A stretch of DNA of 64,000 nucleotides from NCBI RefSeq assembly GCF_017676345.1, contig NZ_JAFFZM010000024.1, forward strand, positions 31,649 to 95,648, written 5' to 3'. Shown one piece after another: positions 34,054 through 43,567 of this stretch (position 1 is the first letter of the stretch; every line of letters begins with the position of its first letter). The notes under the pieces are model-generated. The model searched no databases. It was given only the letters and a program-made list of their open reading frames with translations, and was not told where the DNA came from. The DNA comes from Streptomyces smyrnaeus (GTDB lineage: Bacteria; Actinomycetota; Actinomycetes; Streptomycetales; Streptomycetaceae). A program made the translations under genes and the position numbers.

Positions 34054-34073
34054 GTTTCGCAGGAGAGCGAAAC
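34054..34073. promoter_or_regulatory. ArsR-type operator
   Basis: Perfect 7-bp inverted repeat GTTTCGC (34054-34060), AGGAGA, GCGAAAC (34067-34073), between the divergent MFS gene (38 nt away) and the ArsR-like regulator (94 nt away). Confidence 0.72.
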
Positions 34074-34167
34074 GTGGGCGTCGGCGCGGCCCAGCGGCGG
34101 GCGCGGGGGTATCGGCAGGCTCTGGCCGGGCGGTGGGAGCGGCGCAGGTCGACAGGGGGAGCGAGCA

Positions 34168-35196
34168 GTGGGGTGGTGGCAGGTCAACGCCGACACATTG
34201 GCGGGCGGCAGATTTGTGGTGTCACCGCTCGCCGAGGTGATCGCCGGCCTCAAGGTGCTGGAGCAGGGGAGCGCCGCCCACCCCGGCGAGCGGGCCTGGC
34301 TCGACACCCATCGGCCTGCCTACCTCGCCAGGCAGTCGGCGGATCCCGTCACCGGGCAGTTGATACGCGCCGCCCTCGGCCCCACCTGGAACGCGGACTT
34401 CCTCACCCCGACACCCGACCCCGACGGGAGCCGCCCCGTCGCGTCGTTCGAACAGGAGGTGGCACGCATCCGGGAGACCCCACCGGATGTGGCCCGGGCC
34501 GACCTGCTGGTGTCGCTGGGCATCAAGGGCCCGCTGCCCGCTCCGCTGCGCCGTGACGACCTGCCGCAGCGCACGGCGGACACCCTGGAGTGGGTGTGGC
34601 GCGAGACGGTACTGCCGTACTGGTCGCGGCGGCGCCGGATCATCGAGGCCGATGTGGTGGCCCGCACCGCGCAACTGAGCCGGGGCGGTTGGGCGGCGGC
34701 GCTCGACGACATGCGGCCGGGAATGCGCTGGCTCGGCGGGAACAGGCTGCAGATCAACACGCGGAACCTCCCGCCGCGTGAACTGTCCGGGGTGCGGCTG
34801 ATGTTCGTGCCGGTGACGCCCCGCAGGGGGTGGGTGTCCTGGGAGGCGTCCCTGGAGCTGCCCCAGGGGGGATGCGCACGTCCTCCCGTGCGGGTCCGGC
34901 CGCGCTATGCCGTGGTGTATCCCTGCTCCGGTGCGCTCGCCGACGCCGAGGGGACGCCCGTGCCGGAGGCGTTGGAAGTCCTGCTCGGACGGGCGCGGGC
35001 CATGGTTCTGGTGCTGCTCGACTCCCCGAAGAGCACCAGTCAGCTTGTCGCGCTGACCGGTCAGGGACTGGGTTCGGTGGGCCGTCATCTGCGGGTGCTG
35101 CATGACGCGCGGCTGGTCCGGCGTCGCCGGGCCGGGCGCTCGGTCCTCTACTACCGCACCGCGGCCGGGGACTGCCTCCTGCAGGCCCAGAGCTGA
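34168..35196 (+). CDS. DUF5937/ArsR-like winged-helix regulator
   Basis: 342 residues. The N-terminal about 230 residues are a DUF5937-type domain (MRWLGGNRLQINT, VSWEASLELPQ) presumed to bind a ligand. The C-terminal about 90 residues form an ArsR-like winged helix (PKSTSQLVALTGQGLGSVGRHLRVLHDARLV), ending with the wing RRRRAGRSVLYYRT. GTG 34168 has GGGGGA 7 nt upstream. Divergent from an MFS exporter, it most likely represses it through the palindrome between them. Confidence 0.84.
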   Translation: MGWWQVNADTLAGGRFVVSPLAEVIAGLKVLEQGSAAHPGERAWLDTHRPAYLARQSADPVTGQLIRAALGPTWNADFLTPTPDPDGSRPVASFEQEVARIRETPPDVARADLLVSLGIKGPLPAPLRRDDLPQRTADTLEWVWRETVLPYWSRRRRIIEADVVARTAQLSRGGWAAALDDMRPGMRWLGGNRLQINTRNLPPRELSGVRLMFVPVTPRRGWVSWEASLELPQGGCARPPVRVRPRYAVVYPCSGALADAEGTPVPEALEVLLGRARAMVLVLLDSPKSTSQLVALTGQGLGSVGRHLRVLHDARLVRRRRAGRSVLYYRTAAGDCLLQAQS

Positions 35197-35334
35197 AATG
35201 AGCTGTGCGGGGCTGTACGGGGTTGTGCTGAGCTTGCCGGGTCGAGCGTCGCTGACGGGTCTTCCATGGAGGGCGAAGGCAGCTGAGGGCCGGGGGAGCG
35301 GGGCGACCATCCGGTCGGTGATCGCCCCGGTTCC

Positions 35335-36789
35335 TCAGTCGCCGGCCCCGGCCCCGGTCCCGGCGTCGGAGGTGGGGCGCAGCCATATCACCGTCACCGT
35401 GCCGAGTACCGCGAGCACGGCTGCCGCGACCCGGAACCCGGCGGCCATCCCGTCCGTGACCCCGCCGGTGTGGGAGGCCATCACCGTGCCCATCGCGGCG
35501 ACGCCCAGGGCGCTGCCGAACTCCCGGGCCGCGCCGTTGAGTCCGGAGCCGAGGCCCGCGCGGTCGGCGGGCAGCGAGCCGAGGACGGCCATGGACAGCG
35601 GCGGCATCGACAGCCCCATGCCGACGGCCATCACCAGCAGGACGGCGGCGTAGGGCAGATAGGGCGTTCGGCCGTCGATCAGGGAGAGCAGGCCGAGTCC
35701 GGCCGAGAGGCAGGCCAGTCCGGTCGCCACCATCGGGCGGGTTCCGAAGCGGCGGGAGAGCCGGGGGCTGAGGCGGGAGAACACCAGCATCCCGAGGGCG
35801 ACGGGCCCGATGGCGAGCCCGGCGACGGCGGGGGAGTAGCCCTTGGCGTACTGCAGATACTGCGCGTTGACGAAGAACAGCGCGAAGAGCCCGAAGAAGG
35901 TGGCGGTCACACCCAGTACGCCTGCCCGCAGCGGGCGGGCCCGGAAGAGCCGTGGGTCCACCAGCGGGCGTGCCGCACGCAGTCCGTGTCCGAGGAAGGC
36001 GCCCAGCAGCAGGGCGGCCAGCGCGAAGCATCCCAGCACCAGCGGGGAGCCCCAGCCGTGGCCGGGTCCCTCGATGAGGGCGGTGAGCAGGGCGAGTGAG
36101 CCGAGTACCAGCAGCGCGGTGCCCACCGGGTCCGTCGGCCCCGCGGGCGCTCCGGCGGTACGCGGGGCCAGGCGGGCGGTCAGCCCGAGAAGGAGCAGTG
36201 CGGTGGGGGCGGCGACCCAGAACAGTCCCTGCCAGGGCAGATATTGGAGTACGAGGCCGCCGCCGAGGTTGCCCAGCAGGCCGGCGGCGCCGGTCGCGCC
36301 TGTCCAGACGGCGACGGCGTGGGCCCGGCGCTCGGGTGGCGCGGTGCGGACGGCGAGCGAGAGCGTCGCGGGCATCACCAGTGCCGCGCCTGCGCCGGAG
36401 AGTGCGCGGGCGGCGATCAGGACGGCCACGTGCGGTGCGAGCGCGGCGAGCAGGCAGCCCGCGGCGAAGACGGCGAGTCCGGTGAGCAGGGCGCCTTTGG
36501 GGCCGCGTCGGTCGCCCAGCGCTCCGGCGGGGATGAGCAGTCCGGCGAAGACGAGGACGTAGGAGTCGACGATCCACAGCAGTTGGGCCGGGGAGGGGTG
36601 CATGGCGTCGGCGCGTAGTGCGGGCAGCGCCAGGTTCACGGCGGCGACCAGCGCGACGGCGAGCATGACGCACGCCGACATCAGCCCGAGCACGGTGCTG
36701 TGGCGCGGCGTGCGGGCGGTGGGCCGGGCAGCGGGCCGGGGGGTGCCGGAGGGCTGGGCGCTGTCGGGAAGCAGGGCGGAATCAGGCAT
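35335..36789 (-). CDS. MFS transporter, DHA2 (14-helix) type
   Basis: 484 residues with about fourteen transmembrane helices, an EmrB/QacA-like proton-coupled drug exporter. Motif A-like GALGDRRGPKGALL follows helix 2, and WIVDSYVLVFAGLLIPAG is the helix 1-2 signature of the DHA2 family. The last helix ends before a short tail. ATG 36789 starts MPDSALLP; its ribosome-binding site is weak. A longer frame to 36882 exists but has an unlikely Pro/Ser/His-rich lead. Divergent from a LysR regulator with a T-N11-A box between. Substrate unknown. Confidence 0.88.
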   Translation of the reverse strand: MPDSALLPDSAQPSGTPRPAARPTARTPRHSTVLGLMSACVMLAVALVAAVNLALPALRADAMHPSPAQLLWIVDSYVLVFAGLLIPAGALGDRRGPKGALLTGLAVFAAGCLLAALAPHVAVLIAARALSGAGAALVMPATLSLAVRTAPPERRAHAVAVWTGATGAAGLLGNLGGGLVLQYLPWQGLFWVAAPTALLLLGLTARLAPRTAGAPAGPTDPVGTALLVLGSLALLTALIEGPGHGWGSPLVLGCFALAALLLGAFLGHGLRAARPLVDPRLFRARPLRAGVLGVTATFFGLFALFFVNAQYLQYAKGYSPAVAGLAIGPVALGMLVFSRLSPRLSRRFGTRPMVATGLACLSAGLGLLSLIDGRTPYLPYAAVLLVMAVGMGLSMPPLSMAVLGSLPADRAGLGSGLNGAAREFGSALGVAAMGTVMASHTGGVTDGMAAGFRVAAAVLAVLGTVTVIWLRPTSDAGTGAGAGD

Positions 36790-36984
36790 GGGTGTACCCC
36801 GAGCAGGAGGAAGCGGACAGGAGAAGCGAAGAGGATGCGGGCTGGGGAGCGCCGGCACTCGCGAATGCCCGCGAGCGCCCACGAGCGCTTTCGCGCCGTC
36901 GGCCGTCGATCGGCGGCCGTCGGCCGTCGGCGCTGGGCCGCGCCCGGTGCCAGTACGGTAGGCAGCCCACCCGGGTTACTTCAA

Positions 36985-36999
36985 TTGCAACCTCTGCAA
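36985..36999. promoter_or_regulatory. LysR-type binding site
   Basis: TTGCA (36985-36989), ACCTC, TGCAA (36995-36999). It contains the T-N11-A core (T36986, A36998) of LysR boxes and overlaps the region just before the LysR ribosome-binding site, which suits autoregulation. Confidence 0.65.
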
Positions 37000-37015
37000 G
37001 GGAAAGTTGTCCTGC

Positions 37016-38029
37016 ATGCAATCAACAGCGCAGTCCACTCCGCCATCCGCCACACCGCCCACCACGCCGATCGCCACGCCCCCCACCACCTCGTCGTCGC
37101 TGGATCTGAATCTGCTCGTCGCCCTCGACGCGCTGCTCACCGAGGGCAGCGTCACCGGCGCCGCGCAGCGCCTGCATCTGTCTACGCCCGCCATGAGCCG
37201 GACGCTGACCCGGATCCGGCGGGCGCTGGACGATCCGGTGCTGGTGCGGGCGGGGCGGCACATGGTGCCCACGCCCCGCGCTGTGGAGCTGGCCGGGGAG
37301 GTGCGGGAGATCGTGGAGCGCGCCGAGGCCGTGTTCACCCCGGGGGCGGGCGCGGACGGCGCGTTCGACCCGGCCGCACTGGAGCGCACGTTCACGCTGC
37401 TCGCCGACGACACGCTGCTGACCGTCATCGGGATGCGGCTGCTGGAGCGGGTGCGGGTCCAGGCGCCCGGCGTCTCCTTGCGGCTGATCCCGGAGGGGCC
37501 GGGGGAGTCCACGGCGCTCCGCGAGGGCAGCGCCGATCTGGAGCTGGGTGTGGTGAGCGCTCCGGCGCCGGAGACCCGGGTCGAGCAGGTGTTCACCGAC
37601 ACCAATGTCGGCGTCGTCCGCCGGGGGCATCCGCTGCTGGAGGGGGAGATCACCCCGGAGCGGTTCGCTGCCGCCGACCATGTGACCGCCTCCCGCCGGG
37701 GCAGGCTGCACGGTCCGATCGACGACTTGCTGGCCGGGCGGGGGCTGCGGCGCCGGGTGGTCGCCTCGGTGCCGACGCTGACCAGCGCGTTGATGGTGGT
37801 GGCGCAGACCGATCTGGTGGGCCGCACCGGGCTGCGGCTGGGCGCGGCCCATGTGGCGCGGCTCGGGCTGGTCTCCTTCGAGATCCCGCTGGAGCTGCCG
37901 GACATGCCCATCGCGCAGGCGTGGCATCCCCGCTACGAGAAGGATCCGGCGCACAGCTGGCTGCGCCACTGTGTACGGGAGATCGCGCGGGAGCTGAGCC
38001 CCGCGCGATCCGCGGCCGCGGACCGGTGA
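37016..38029 (+). CDS. LysR family transcriptional regulator
   Basis: 337 residues. After a Pro/Thr/Ser-rich lead of about 28 residues comes the LysR helix-turn-helix LNLLVALDALLTEGSVTGAAQRLHLSTPAMSRTLTRIRRAL, and then a substrate-binding domain. ATG 37016 is taken over the TTG at 37007, since AAGGGA (36998-37003) is too close to the TTG. It is divergent from the DHA2 MFS gene and probably controls it through the box at 36985. Confidence 0.9.
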   Translation: MQSTAQSTPPSATPPTTPIATPPTTSSSLDLNLLVALDALLTEGSVTGAAQRLHLSTPAMSRTLTRIRRALDDPVLVRAGRHMVPTPRAVELAGEVREIVERAEAVFTPGAGADGAFDPAALERTFTLLADDTLLTVIGMRLLERVRVQAPGVSLRLIPEGPGESTALREGSADLELGVVSAPAPETRVEQVFTDTNVGVVRRGHPLLEGEITPERFAAADHVTASRRGRLHGPIDDLLAGRGLRRRVVASVPTLTSALMVVAQTDLVGRTGLRLGAAHVARLGLVSFEIPLELPDMPIAQAWHPRYEKDPAHSWLRHCVREIARELSPARSAAADR

Positions 38030-38067
38030 GGTGTCCGGCTACACCGATTACACCGACTCCGACGGCG

Positions 38068-38865
38068 TTACACCGACTCCGACGGCGGCTCGCCCTGCCC
38101 CGAGTCGCCGAGGTGGCGGCGGAGCTGGTCCACGGTGACCGTGCGGTCCTTGGGCGGGGTGGAGCGGGAGACGGGCCGGTTGAAGCGGCCGAGGTCGATC
38201 CGGTCGTGCTTGCTGCCCGCCTTGCGCTCCAGCCGCAGCGGGTAGGGCTTGCCCTCGGTGGAGACGTGCATGGTGACGCGGGCCTTGTCCTGGGCGCGGG
38301 TGACGGGGACGGAGCGGTGGCCGTCCACGCTGCTCTCGCGGCCCCGTTTCCAGCGTGGTCCAGGGGTGTCGCGGACCCCGGAGGCGGCGCGGAAGGCGTC
38401 CAGGTCGCAGGCGGTCGCCAGGCCCTTGCCGCCGAGGTCGTCGTCCTTGGCGCTGCCCTTGATGTAGCGGCCCTGGAACTTCTCGGCGGCTGCCGCGCCC
38501 TGCTTTGGGCCGAGCTGGGCCTTCCAGAAGGCGGCGTCGGGTTTGAGCCAGACCGTGTCGCCGCGCTTGATCAGCCGTACCGACCCGCTGCCCGGAGTAG
38601 TCACTTTTCCGGAACAGTTCGCCTTTTCGTCGAGGGTGAGATCGAGCCGGAGGTCGGGCGCCTTCATTCTGAGCCGCACGGAGTCCGCGGAATTCAACTC
38701 GGCGGCTGCTTTTTCCGCTATTTCCTCCCCCGACAACTCTGCGATATCCGGCCCGTCACGCTGGGTGGCCGTGGTGGTGGCATGGGCCGGGGTCAGAAGC
38801 CCGCCGGAGGCCGTCGCTGCAGCGCATACGGCTACGACCAGTGAGGTGCGGTGCTGCTTTCGCAT
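38068..38865 (-). CDS. Secreted protein, LppX/LolA-like
   Basis: 265 residues. A signal peptide (RKQHRTSLVVAVCAAATASGGLLTPAHA) with an Ala-x-Ala cleavage site near residue 30. The mature part (SGEEIAEKAAAELNSADSVRLRMK) has the beta-rich pattern of actinobacterial lipoprotein-like carriers related to LppX/LprG. There is no lipobox, so it is secreted rather than lipidated. ATG 38865 has GGAG 8 nt upstream. Its neighbours give no clue. Function uncertain; the fold assignment is inference. Confidence 0.7.
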   Translation of the reverse strand: MRKQHRTSLVVAVCAAATASGGLLTPAHATTTATQRDGPDIAELSGEEIAEKAAAELNSADSVRLRMKAPDLRLDLTLDEKANCSGKVTTPGSGSVRLIKRGDTVWLKPDAAFWKAQLGPKQGAAAAEKFQGRYIKGSAKDDDLGGKGLATACDLDAFRAASGVRDTPGPRWKRGRESSVDGHRSVPVTRAQDKARVTMHVSTEGKPYPLRLERKAGSKHDRIDLGRFNRPVSRSTPPKDRTVTVDQLRRHLGDSGQGEPPSESV

Positions 38866-38938
38866 CGATGGCTCCGATCCGCGAAGGGGCGGCAGGTGGC
38901 TGTGTGGCGGCATGCCGAGCTGCCGAATACGGACAAAG

Positions 38939-38955
38939 ACGTACTCACCGTACGT
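38939..38955. repeat. Inverted repeat upstream of the betaine operon
   Basis: ACGTA (38939-38943), CTCACCG, TACGT (38951-38955), about 185 nt before the betB start. Possible operator; no regulator gene is adjacent. Confidence 0.4.
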
Positions 38956-39140
38956 TCCGCCGAGGGGTGGCGCACTTCGGCCAGTGATGAAGCCCACTTG
39001 TCAACGGTTTTTGGACATGAGACCGGGAGAACGGGGCAGGGTTCCCGATTGCCATCTGCCCAGGGCTGTGGCGAAAAGCCCCAACGGGGCACCGGGCCCG
39101 ACCCGGAGAAAGCAGTAAGAAACGGAAGGCAGTACCGAAG

Positions 39141-40643
39141 GTGTCCGTTCTGGAGAGCATTCACATTGACGGCGCGTGGCGCACGGCCGCAGCCGGCGGT
39201 ACCCGGGAGGTGCTGGACCCCGCGGACGCCACCACGCTCGCCGTCGTCGCCGAGGGCGACACAGCGGACACCGACGCGGCCGTCGCCGCGGCGCGTCGCG
39301 CGTTCGACGAGGGCCCCTGGCCACACACCGCCACCGCCGAGCGGGCCGCGCTGCTGCGCCGCGTCGCCGACCTCCTCCAGCGGGACCGGGAGGAGATCGC
39401 GCTGATCGAGTCCCGGGACACCGGTAAGACCCTCGAAGAGGGCCGGGTGGACGTGGACGACGTCACAGGCGCGTTCCGCTACTTCGCCGATCTGGTGATG
39501 AACGAGTCCGGCGGCCGGGTCGTCGACGCGGGCAGCGCGGATGTGCACAGCGTCGTCGTGCACGAGCCCGTGGGGGTGTGCGCCCTGATCACCCCGTGGA
39601 ACTACCCGCTCCTCCAGGCGTCCTGGAAGGTCGCTCCGGCGCTGGCGGCGGGCAACACGTTCGTGATCAAGCCCAGCGAGGTCACCCCGCTGTCCACCGT
39701 CCACCTGGTCAAGCTGCTGGTGGAGGCCGGGCTCCCGGCGGGGGTGGCCAACATCGTCACCGGCGCGGGCCTCCCGGTCGGCCAGCGGATGGCCGAGCAC
39801 CCGGACGTGGACCTGTTCTCCTTCACCGGCGGTCTGGTGAGCGGGACCAAGGCCGGTGCCGCCGCCGTCGCCGGTGCCAAGAAGGTCGCCCTGGAACTCG
39901 GCGGCAAGAACCCCAATGTGGTCTTCGCCGACGCCTGCGCCACCGAGGAGGGCTTCGACACCGCCGTCGACCAGGCCCTGAACGCCGCGTTCATCCACAG
40001 CGGCCAGGTGTGCTCGGCCGGTGCCCGGCTGATCATCGAGGAGTCCGTCAAGGACCGCTTCGTGGCCGAACTCGTCTCCCGCGCCCAGCGCATCAAGCTC
40101 GGCCGCGGCACCGAGGAGGGTGTCGAGTGCGGTCCGCTGGTCTCCCAGCAGCAGCTGGAGAAGACCGAGGCCTATGTCGCCTCCGCGCTGGAGGAGGGCG
40201 CTGAGCTGCGCTGCGGCGGCGAGCGCCCGAAGCCGTCCGAGGTGCGGCCCGAGAGCGGCTACTTCTACGCGCCGACCGTGCTGGACAACTGCCACCGCGG
40301 GATGCGGGTCATCCGCGAGGAGACCTTTGGCCCAATCTTGACGGTAGAGAGCTTCAGCACCGAGGACGAAGCTGTAACGCTGGCCAACGACACCGAGTAC
40401 GGCCTCGCGGGCGCCGTCTTCTCCGGCGACACCGCCCGCGCGCGCAGGGTTGCCGCGCGACTGCGCCACGGCACGGTGTGGATCAACGACTTCCACCCCT
40501 ACCTGCCGCAGGCCGAGTGGGGAGGCTTCGGCAAGTCCGGCATCGGCCGTGAGCTGGGCCCCCACGGTCTGGCCGAGTACCGCGAGACCAAGCACGTGTA
40601 CGAGAACCTGCGCCCCGCGCCGGTCCGCTGGTTCGCCGGCTAG
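39141..40643 (+). CDS. betB: Betaine aldehyde dehydrogenase
   Basis: NAD(P)-dependent oxidation of betaine aldehyde to glycine betaine. 500 residues. Seen: ITPWNYPLLQASWKVAPALAAG (Asn of the oxyanion hole), the Glu of LELGGKNPNVVFADA, the catalytic Cys in FIHSGQVCSAGARLI, and REETFGPILTVESF. The early part ESIHIDGAW is typical. GTG 39141 has GGAAGG about 11 nt upstream. First gene of a five-gene betaine cluster, with an oxidase and an ABC uptake system downstream, which supports this substrate over other aldehydes. Confidence 0.9.
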   Translation: MSVLESIHIDGAWRTAAAGGTREVLDPADATTLAVVAEGDTADTDAAVAAARRAFDEGPWPHTATAERAALLRRVADLLQRDREEIALIESRDTGKTLEEGRVDVDDVTGAFRYFADLVMNESGGRVVDAGSADVHSVVVHEPVGVCALITPWNYPLLQASWKVAPALAAGNTFVIKPSEVTPLSTVHLVKLLVEAGLPAGVANIVTGAGLPVGQRMAEHPDVDLFSFTGGLVSGTKAGAAAVAGAKKVALELGGKNPNVVFADACATEEGFDTAVDQALNAAFIHSGQVCSAGARLIIEESVKDRFVAELVSRAQRIKLGRGTEEGVECGPLVSQQQLEKTEAYVASALEEGAELRCGGERPKPSEVRPESGYFYAPTVLDNCHRGMRVIREETFGPILTVESFSTEDEAVTLANDTEYGLAGAVFSGDTARARRVAARLRHGTVWINDFHPYLPQAEWGGFGKSGIGRELGPHGLAEYRETKHVYENLRPAPVRWFAG

Positions 40644-40798
40644 CCGGTCGAGCCGAGGAGACCGCAACCGGCCCACACTCCACCCGAACACCGCACACCC
40701 GAACGAGCGCGACGGCGGCTCGCCCTTCCGAGCCGCCGGGGCGCACCCGTATCAACCGCCCGTCCTCTCCCCGCAAGTCCCCAAGGAGCAGTACCCCT

Positions 40799-42370
40799 AT
40801 GTCCAGCTATGACTACGTGATCGTCGGAGGTGGAACGGCCGGCTCGGTGATCGCCTCACGGCTCGCCGAGGACCCGGACGTCACCGTCGCCCTCATCGAA
40901 GGCGGTCCCTCGGACGTCGACCGGCCCGAGGTGCTCACCCTCCGTAAATGGCTGGGCCTGCTGGGGGGTGAGCTCGACTACGAGTACACGACCACCGAAC
41001 AGCCCCGCGGCAACTCGCACATCCTGCACAGCCGCGCCAAGGTGCTCGGCGGCTGCTCGTCGCACAACACCCTGATCTCCTTCAAGCCGCTGCCCTCCGA
41101 CTGGGACGAGTGGGAGGCGGCCGGTGCCACCGGCTGGGGCGCCGAGGCCATGGAGCCCTACTTCGGCAAGCTGCGCAACAACATCGTGCGGGTCGCCAAG
41201 AAGGACCAGAACGCCATCGCGCAGGACTGGATCGACGCCGCCAAGGAAGCCCTCGACATCCCCGAGGTGGTCGGCTTCAACGACCAGCCGTTCGAGGAGG
41301 GCGTCGGCTTCTTCGACCTGTCCTACCACCCGGAGAACAACAAGCGCTCCTCCGCCTCGGTCGCCTATCTGCACCCCCACATGGAGGCCGGCGACCGCCC
41401 CAATCTGCACATCCTGCTGGAGACCTGGGCCTACCGGCTGGAGCTGGGCGGCGCCGACGGCAAGACCGTCACCGGCGTGCACGTACGCGGCAAGGACGGC
41501 GAGGAGCGGCTGCTGACCGCCGGCCGTGAGGTGCTGGTGTGCGCGGGCGCCGTGGACACGCCGCGGCTGCTGATGCACTCGGGCATCGGCAAGAAGGAGG
41601 ATCTGGAGGCGCTGGGCATCCCCGTCGTCCACGATCTGCCGGGCGTCGGGGAGAACCTCATCGACCACCCCGAGTCGGTGATCGTGTGGGAGACCAACGG
41701 CCCGATCCCGGACAACTCAGCGATGGACTCCGACGCGGGCCTGTTCGTCAAGCGGGACCCGGACCACAAGGGCCCCGACCTGATGTTCCACTTCTACCAG
41801 ATCCCCTTCACCGACAACCCCGAGCGGCTGGGCTACCAGCGCCCCGAGCACGGCGTGTCGATGACCCCCAACATCCCCAAGTCCCGCAGCCGCGGCCGGG
41901 TCTATCTGACCTCGGCGGACCCCGAGGTCAAGCCCGCCCTCGATTTCAAGTACTTCGAGGACGAGAACGACTACGACGGCCGGACCCTGGTGGACGGCAT
42001 CAAGCTCGCCCGCAAGGTCGCCCAGGCCGAACCGTTCGCCAAGTGGCTCAAGCGGGAGGTCTTCCCCGGGCCCGAGGTGACCGACGACGAGGAGATCAGC
42101 GAGCTGGTGCGCAAGGCGGCGCACACCGTCTACCACCCGGCGGGCACCTGCCGGATGGGCGCCGAGGACGATGCGCTCGCCGTCGTCGACCCCCGGCTGC
42201 GCGTGCGCGGCCTGTCGGGCATCCGCATCGCGGACGCCTCCGTCTTCCCGACCATGCCCGCCGTCAACCCGATGATCGGCGTGCTGATGGTCGGCGAGAA
42301 GGCGGTCGATCTCATCCGACCCACTGCGTCCGATAAACGAGCGACTACGGCACCGGGAGGTGTTGCGTGA
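40799..42370 (+). CDS. Choline oxidase-like GMC flavoprotein
   Basis: FAD-dependent oxidation of choline to betaine aldehyde or betaine. 523 residues. FAD loop YDYVIVGGGTAGSVIASRL at the N-terminus. RAKVLGGCSSHN carries the His that in Arthrobacter choline oxidase bonds FAD; DHPESV, MFHFYQIPF, the active-site His in HTVYHPAGTCRMG and the Asn in AVNPMIGV also match choline oxidase positions as I remember them. ATG 40799 follows AAGGAG. Its last base overlaps the start of the ATPase gene (TGATG). A choline dehydrogenase (betA) reading is possible, but the covalent-FAD His favours an oxidase. Confidence 0.85.
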   Translation: MSSYDYVIVGGGTAGSVIASRLAEDPDVTVALIEGGPSDVDRPEVLTLRKWLGLLGGELDYEYTTTEQPRGNSHILHSRAKVLGGCSSHNTLISFKPLPSDWDEWEAAGATGWGAEAMEPYFGKLRNNIVRVAKKDQNAIAQDWIDAAKEALDIPEVVGFNDQPFEEGVGFFDLSYHPENNKRSSASVAYLHPHMEAGDRPNLHILLETWAYRLELGGADGKTVTGVHVRGKDGEERLLTAGREVLVCAGAVDTPRLLMHSGIGKKEDLEALGIPVVHDLPGVGENLIDHPESVIVWETNGPIPDNSAMDSDAGLFVKRDPDHKGPDLMFHFYQIPFTDNPERLGYQRPEHGVSMTPNIPKSRSRGRVYLTSADPEVKPALDFKYFEDENDYDGRTLVDGIKLARKVAQAEPFAKWLKREVFPGPEVTDDEEISELVRKAAHTVYHPAGTCRMGAEDDALAVVDPRLRVRGLSGIRIADASVFPTMPAVNPMIGVLMVGEKAVDLIRPTASDKRATTAPGGVA

Positions 42371-43506
42371 TGTCCGAGACCGCTGAGGCCACAGCCACCG
42401 CCGACAACAAGAACGCCGACGAGCACGGCGCCCAGACAGGTCCCGTCTTCTCCGTCCGCAATCTGTGGAAGGTCTTCGGACCCAAGGCGGACCGGGTCCC
42501 CGGCGACCCCGGCGTCACCGGGCTCTCGCAGGCCGAGCTGCGCGAGAAGACCGGCTGCACCGCCGCCGTGCGCGACGTCTCCTTCGATGTGCACAAGGGC
42601 GAGGTCTTCGTCGTGATGGGCCTGTCCGGCTCCGGCAAGTCCACCCTGGTGCGCTGTCTGACCCGGCTGATCGAACCCACCGCCGGCACGCTGGAGTTCA
42701 ACGGCGAGGACGTCATCTCCATGGGCAAGGACGCCCTGCGCCGACTGCGCAGGCACCGTGCCTCCATGGTGTTCCAGAACTTCGGCCTGCTGCCGCACCG
42801 CAGCGTGCTGGACAACGTCGCCTACGGTCTGGAGATCCAGGGCGTCGCCAAGGCCGAACGCCGCGAGCGCGCCGCCGAGATGGTCGCCAAGGTCGGTCTG
42901 GAGGGCCTGGGCGACCGCCGCCCCGGGCAGCTGTCCGGCGGCCAGCAGCAGCGCGTCGGCCTCGCCCGCGCCCTGGCCGTCGACCCCGAGGTGCTGCTGT
43001 TCGACGAGCCGTTCAGCGCCCTGGACCCGCTGATCCGCCGCGACATGCAGGAGGAGGTCATCCGGCTCCACCGCGAGGAGGGCCGCACGATGGTCTTCAT
43101 CACCCACGACCTGTCCGAGGCGCTGCGCCTGGGCGACCGCATCGCGCTGATGCGCGACGGCGAGGTCGTCCAGCTGGGCACCCCCGAGGAGATCGTCGCC
43201 AACCCGGCCGACGACTACGTACGGGACTTCGTCCGCGACGTCCCCCGCGAGCAGGTCATCTCGGTGCGCCGCGCCATGCGCAAGGCCGAGGCCACCGAGC
43301 AGGAGACCGGCGCGGCGCTGGCCCCCGACACCCTGGTCGCCGACGCCATCGAGACCGTGGCCCGCAGCGGTGAGAGCTGCCGCGTGGTGGAGAACGGCCG
43401 CACCATCGGCGTCGTCGACGACGCCCGCCTGCTGAGTGTCGTCGCGGGCCTGGACACGGCGCAGGACGACGGCGACGGCGAACCCAAGGAGGTGGCCGCC
43501 GTATGA
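42370..43506 (+). CDS. Glycine betaine/proline ABC transporter ATPase
   Basis: 378 residues, ProV/OpuAA type, drives uptake of osmoprotectants. Walker A GLSGSGKS is near residue 88, the signature LSGGQQQRVGLARAL near 187, Walker B LLFDEPFSALDP, and the switch His in FITHDLSEA. About 30 residues (GPKADRVPGDPGVTGLSQ) inserted before the core are typical of the betaine family. The C-terminus ends in a CBS-like half (TLVADAIETVARSGE). ATG 42370 overlaps the stop of the oxidase; GGGAGG sits 8 nt upstream. Confidence 0.93.
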   Translation: MSETAEATATADNKNADEHGAQTGPVFSVRNLWKVFGPKADRVPGDPGVTGLSQAELREKTGCTAAVRDVSFDVHKGEVFVVMGLSGSGKSTLVRCLTRLIEPTAGTLEFNGEDVISMGKDALRRLRRHRASMVFQNFGLLPHRSVLDNVAYGLEIQGVAKAERRERAAEMVAKVGLEGLGDRRPGQLSGGQQQRVGLARALAVDPEVLLFDEPFSALDPLIRRDMQEEVIRLHREEGRTMVFITHDLSEALRLGDRIALMRDGEVVQLGTPEEIVANPADDYVRDFVRDVPREQVISVRRAMRKAEATEQETGAALAPDTLVADAIETVARSGESCRVVENGRTIGVVDDARLLSVVAGLDTAQDDGDGEPKEVAAV

Positions 43507-43567
43507 GTACGCACCATCCGGCGCCCACTCGGGGCGCCGACCGCACCGAGCCGGCCGAGGGGCTGAT

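Noticed and set aside
32664..34307. 547-residue minus-strand frame overlapping the MFS gene
   Set aside because: Out of frame with the hydrophobic transporter sequence; Pro/Arg/Ala-rich without helices.
39001..39050. SigB-type stress promoter for the betaine operon
   Set aside because: GGTTTT followed after about 14 nt by GGGAGA was considered, but the -10 lacks the GGGTA core, so support is too weak.
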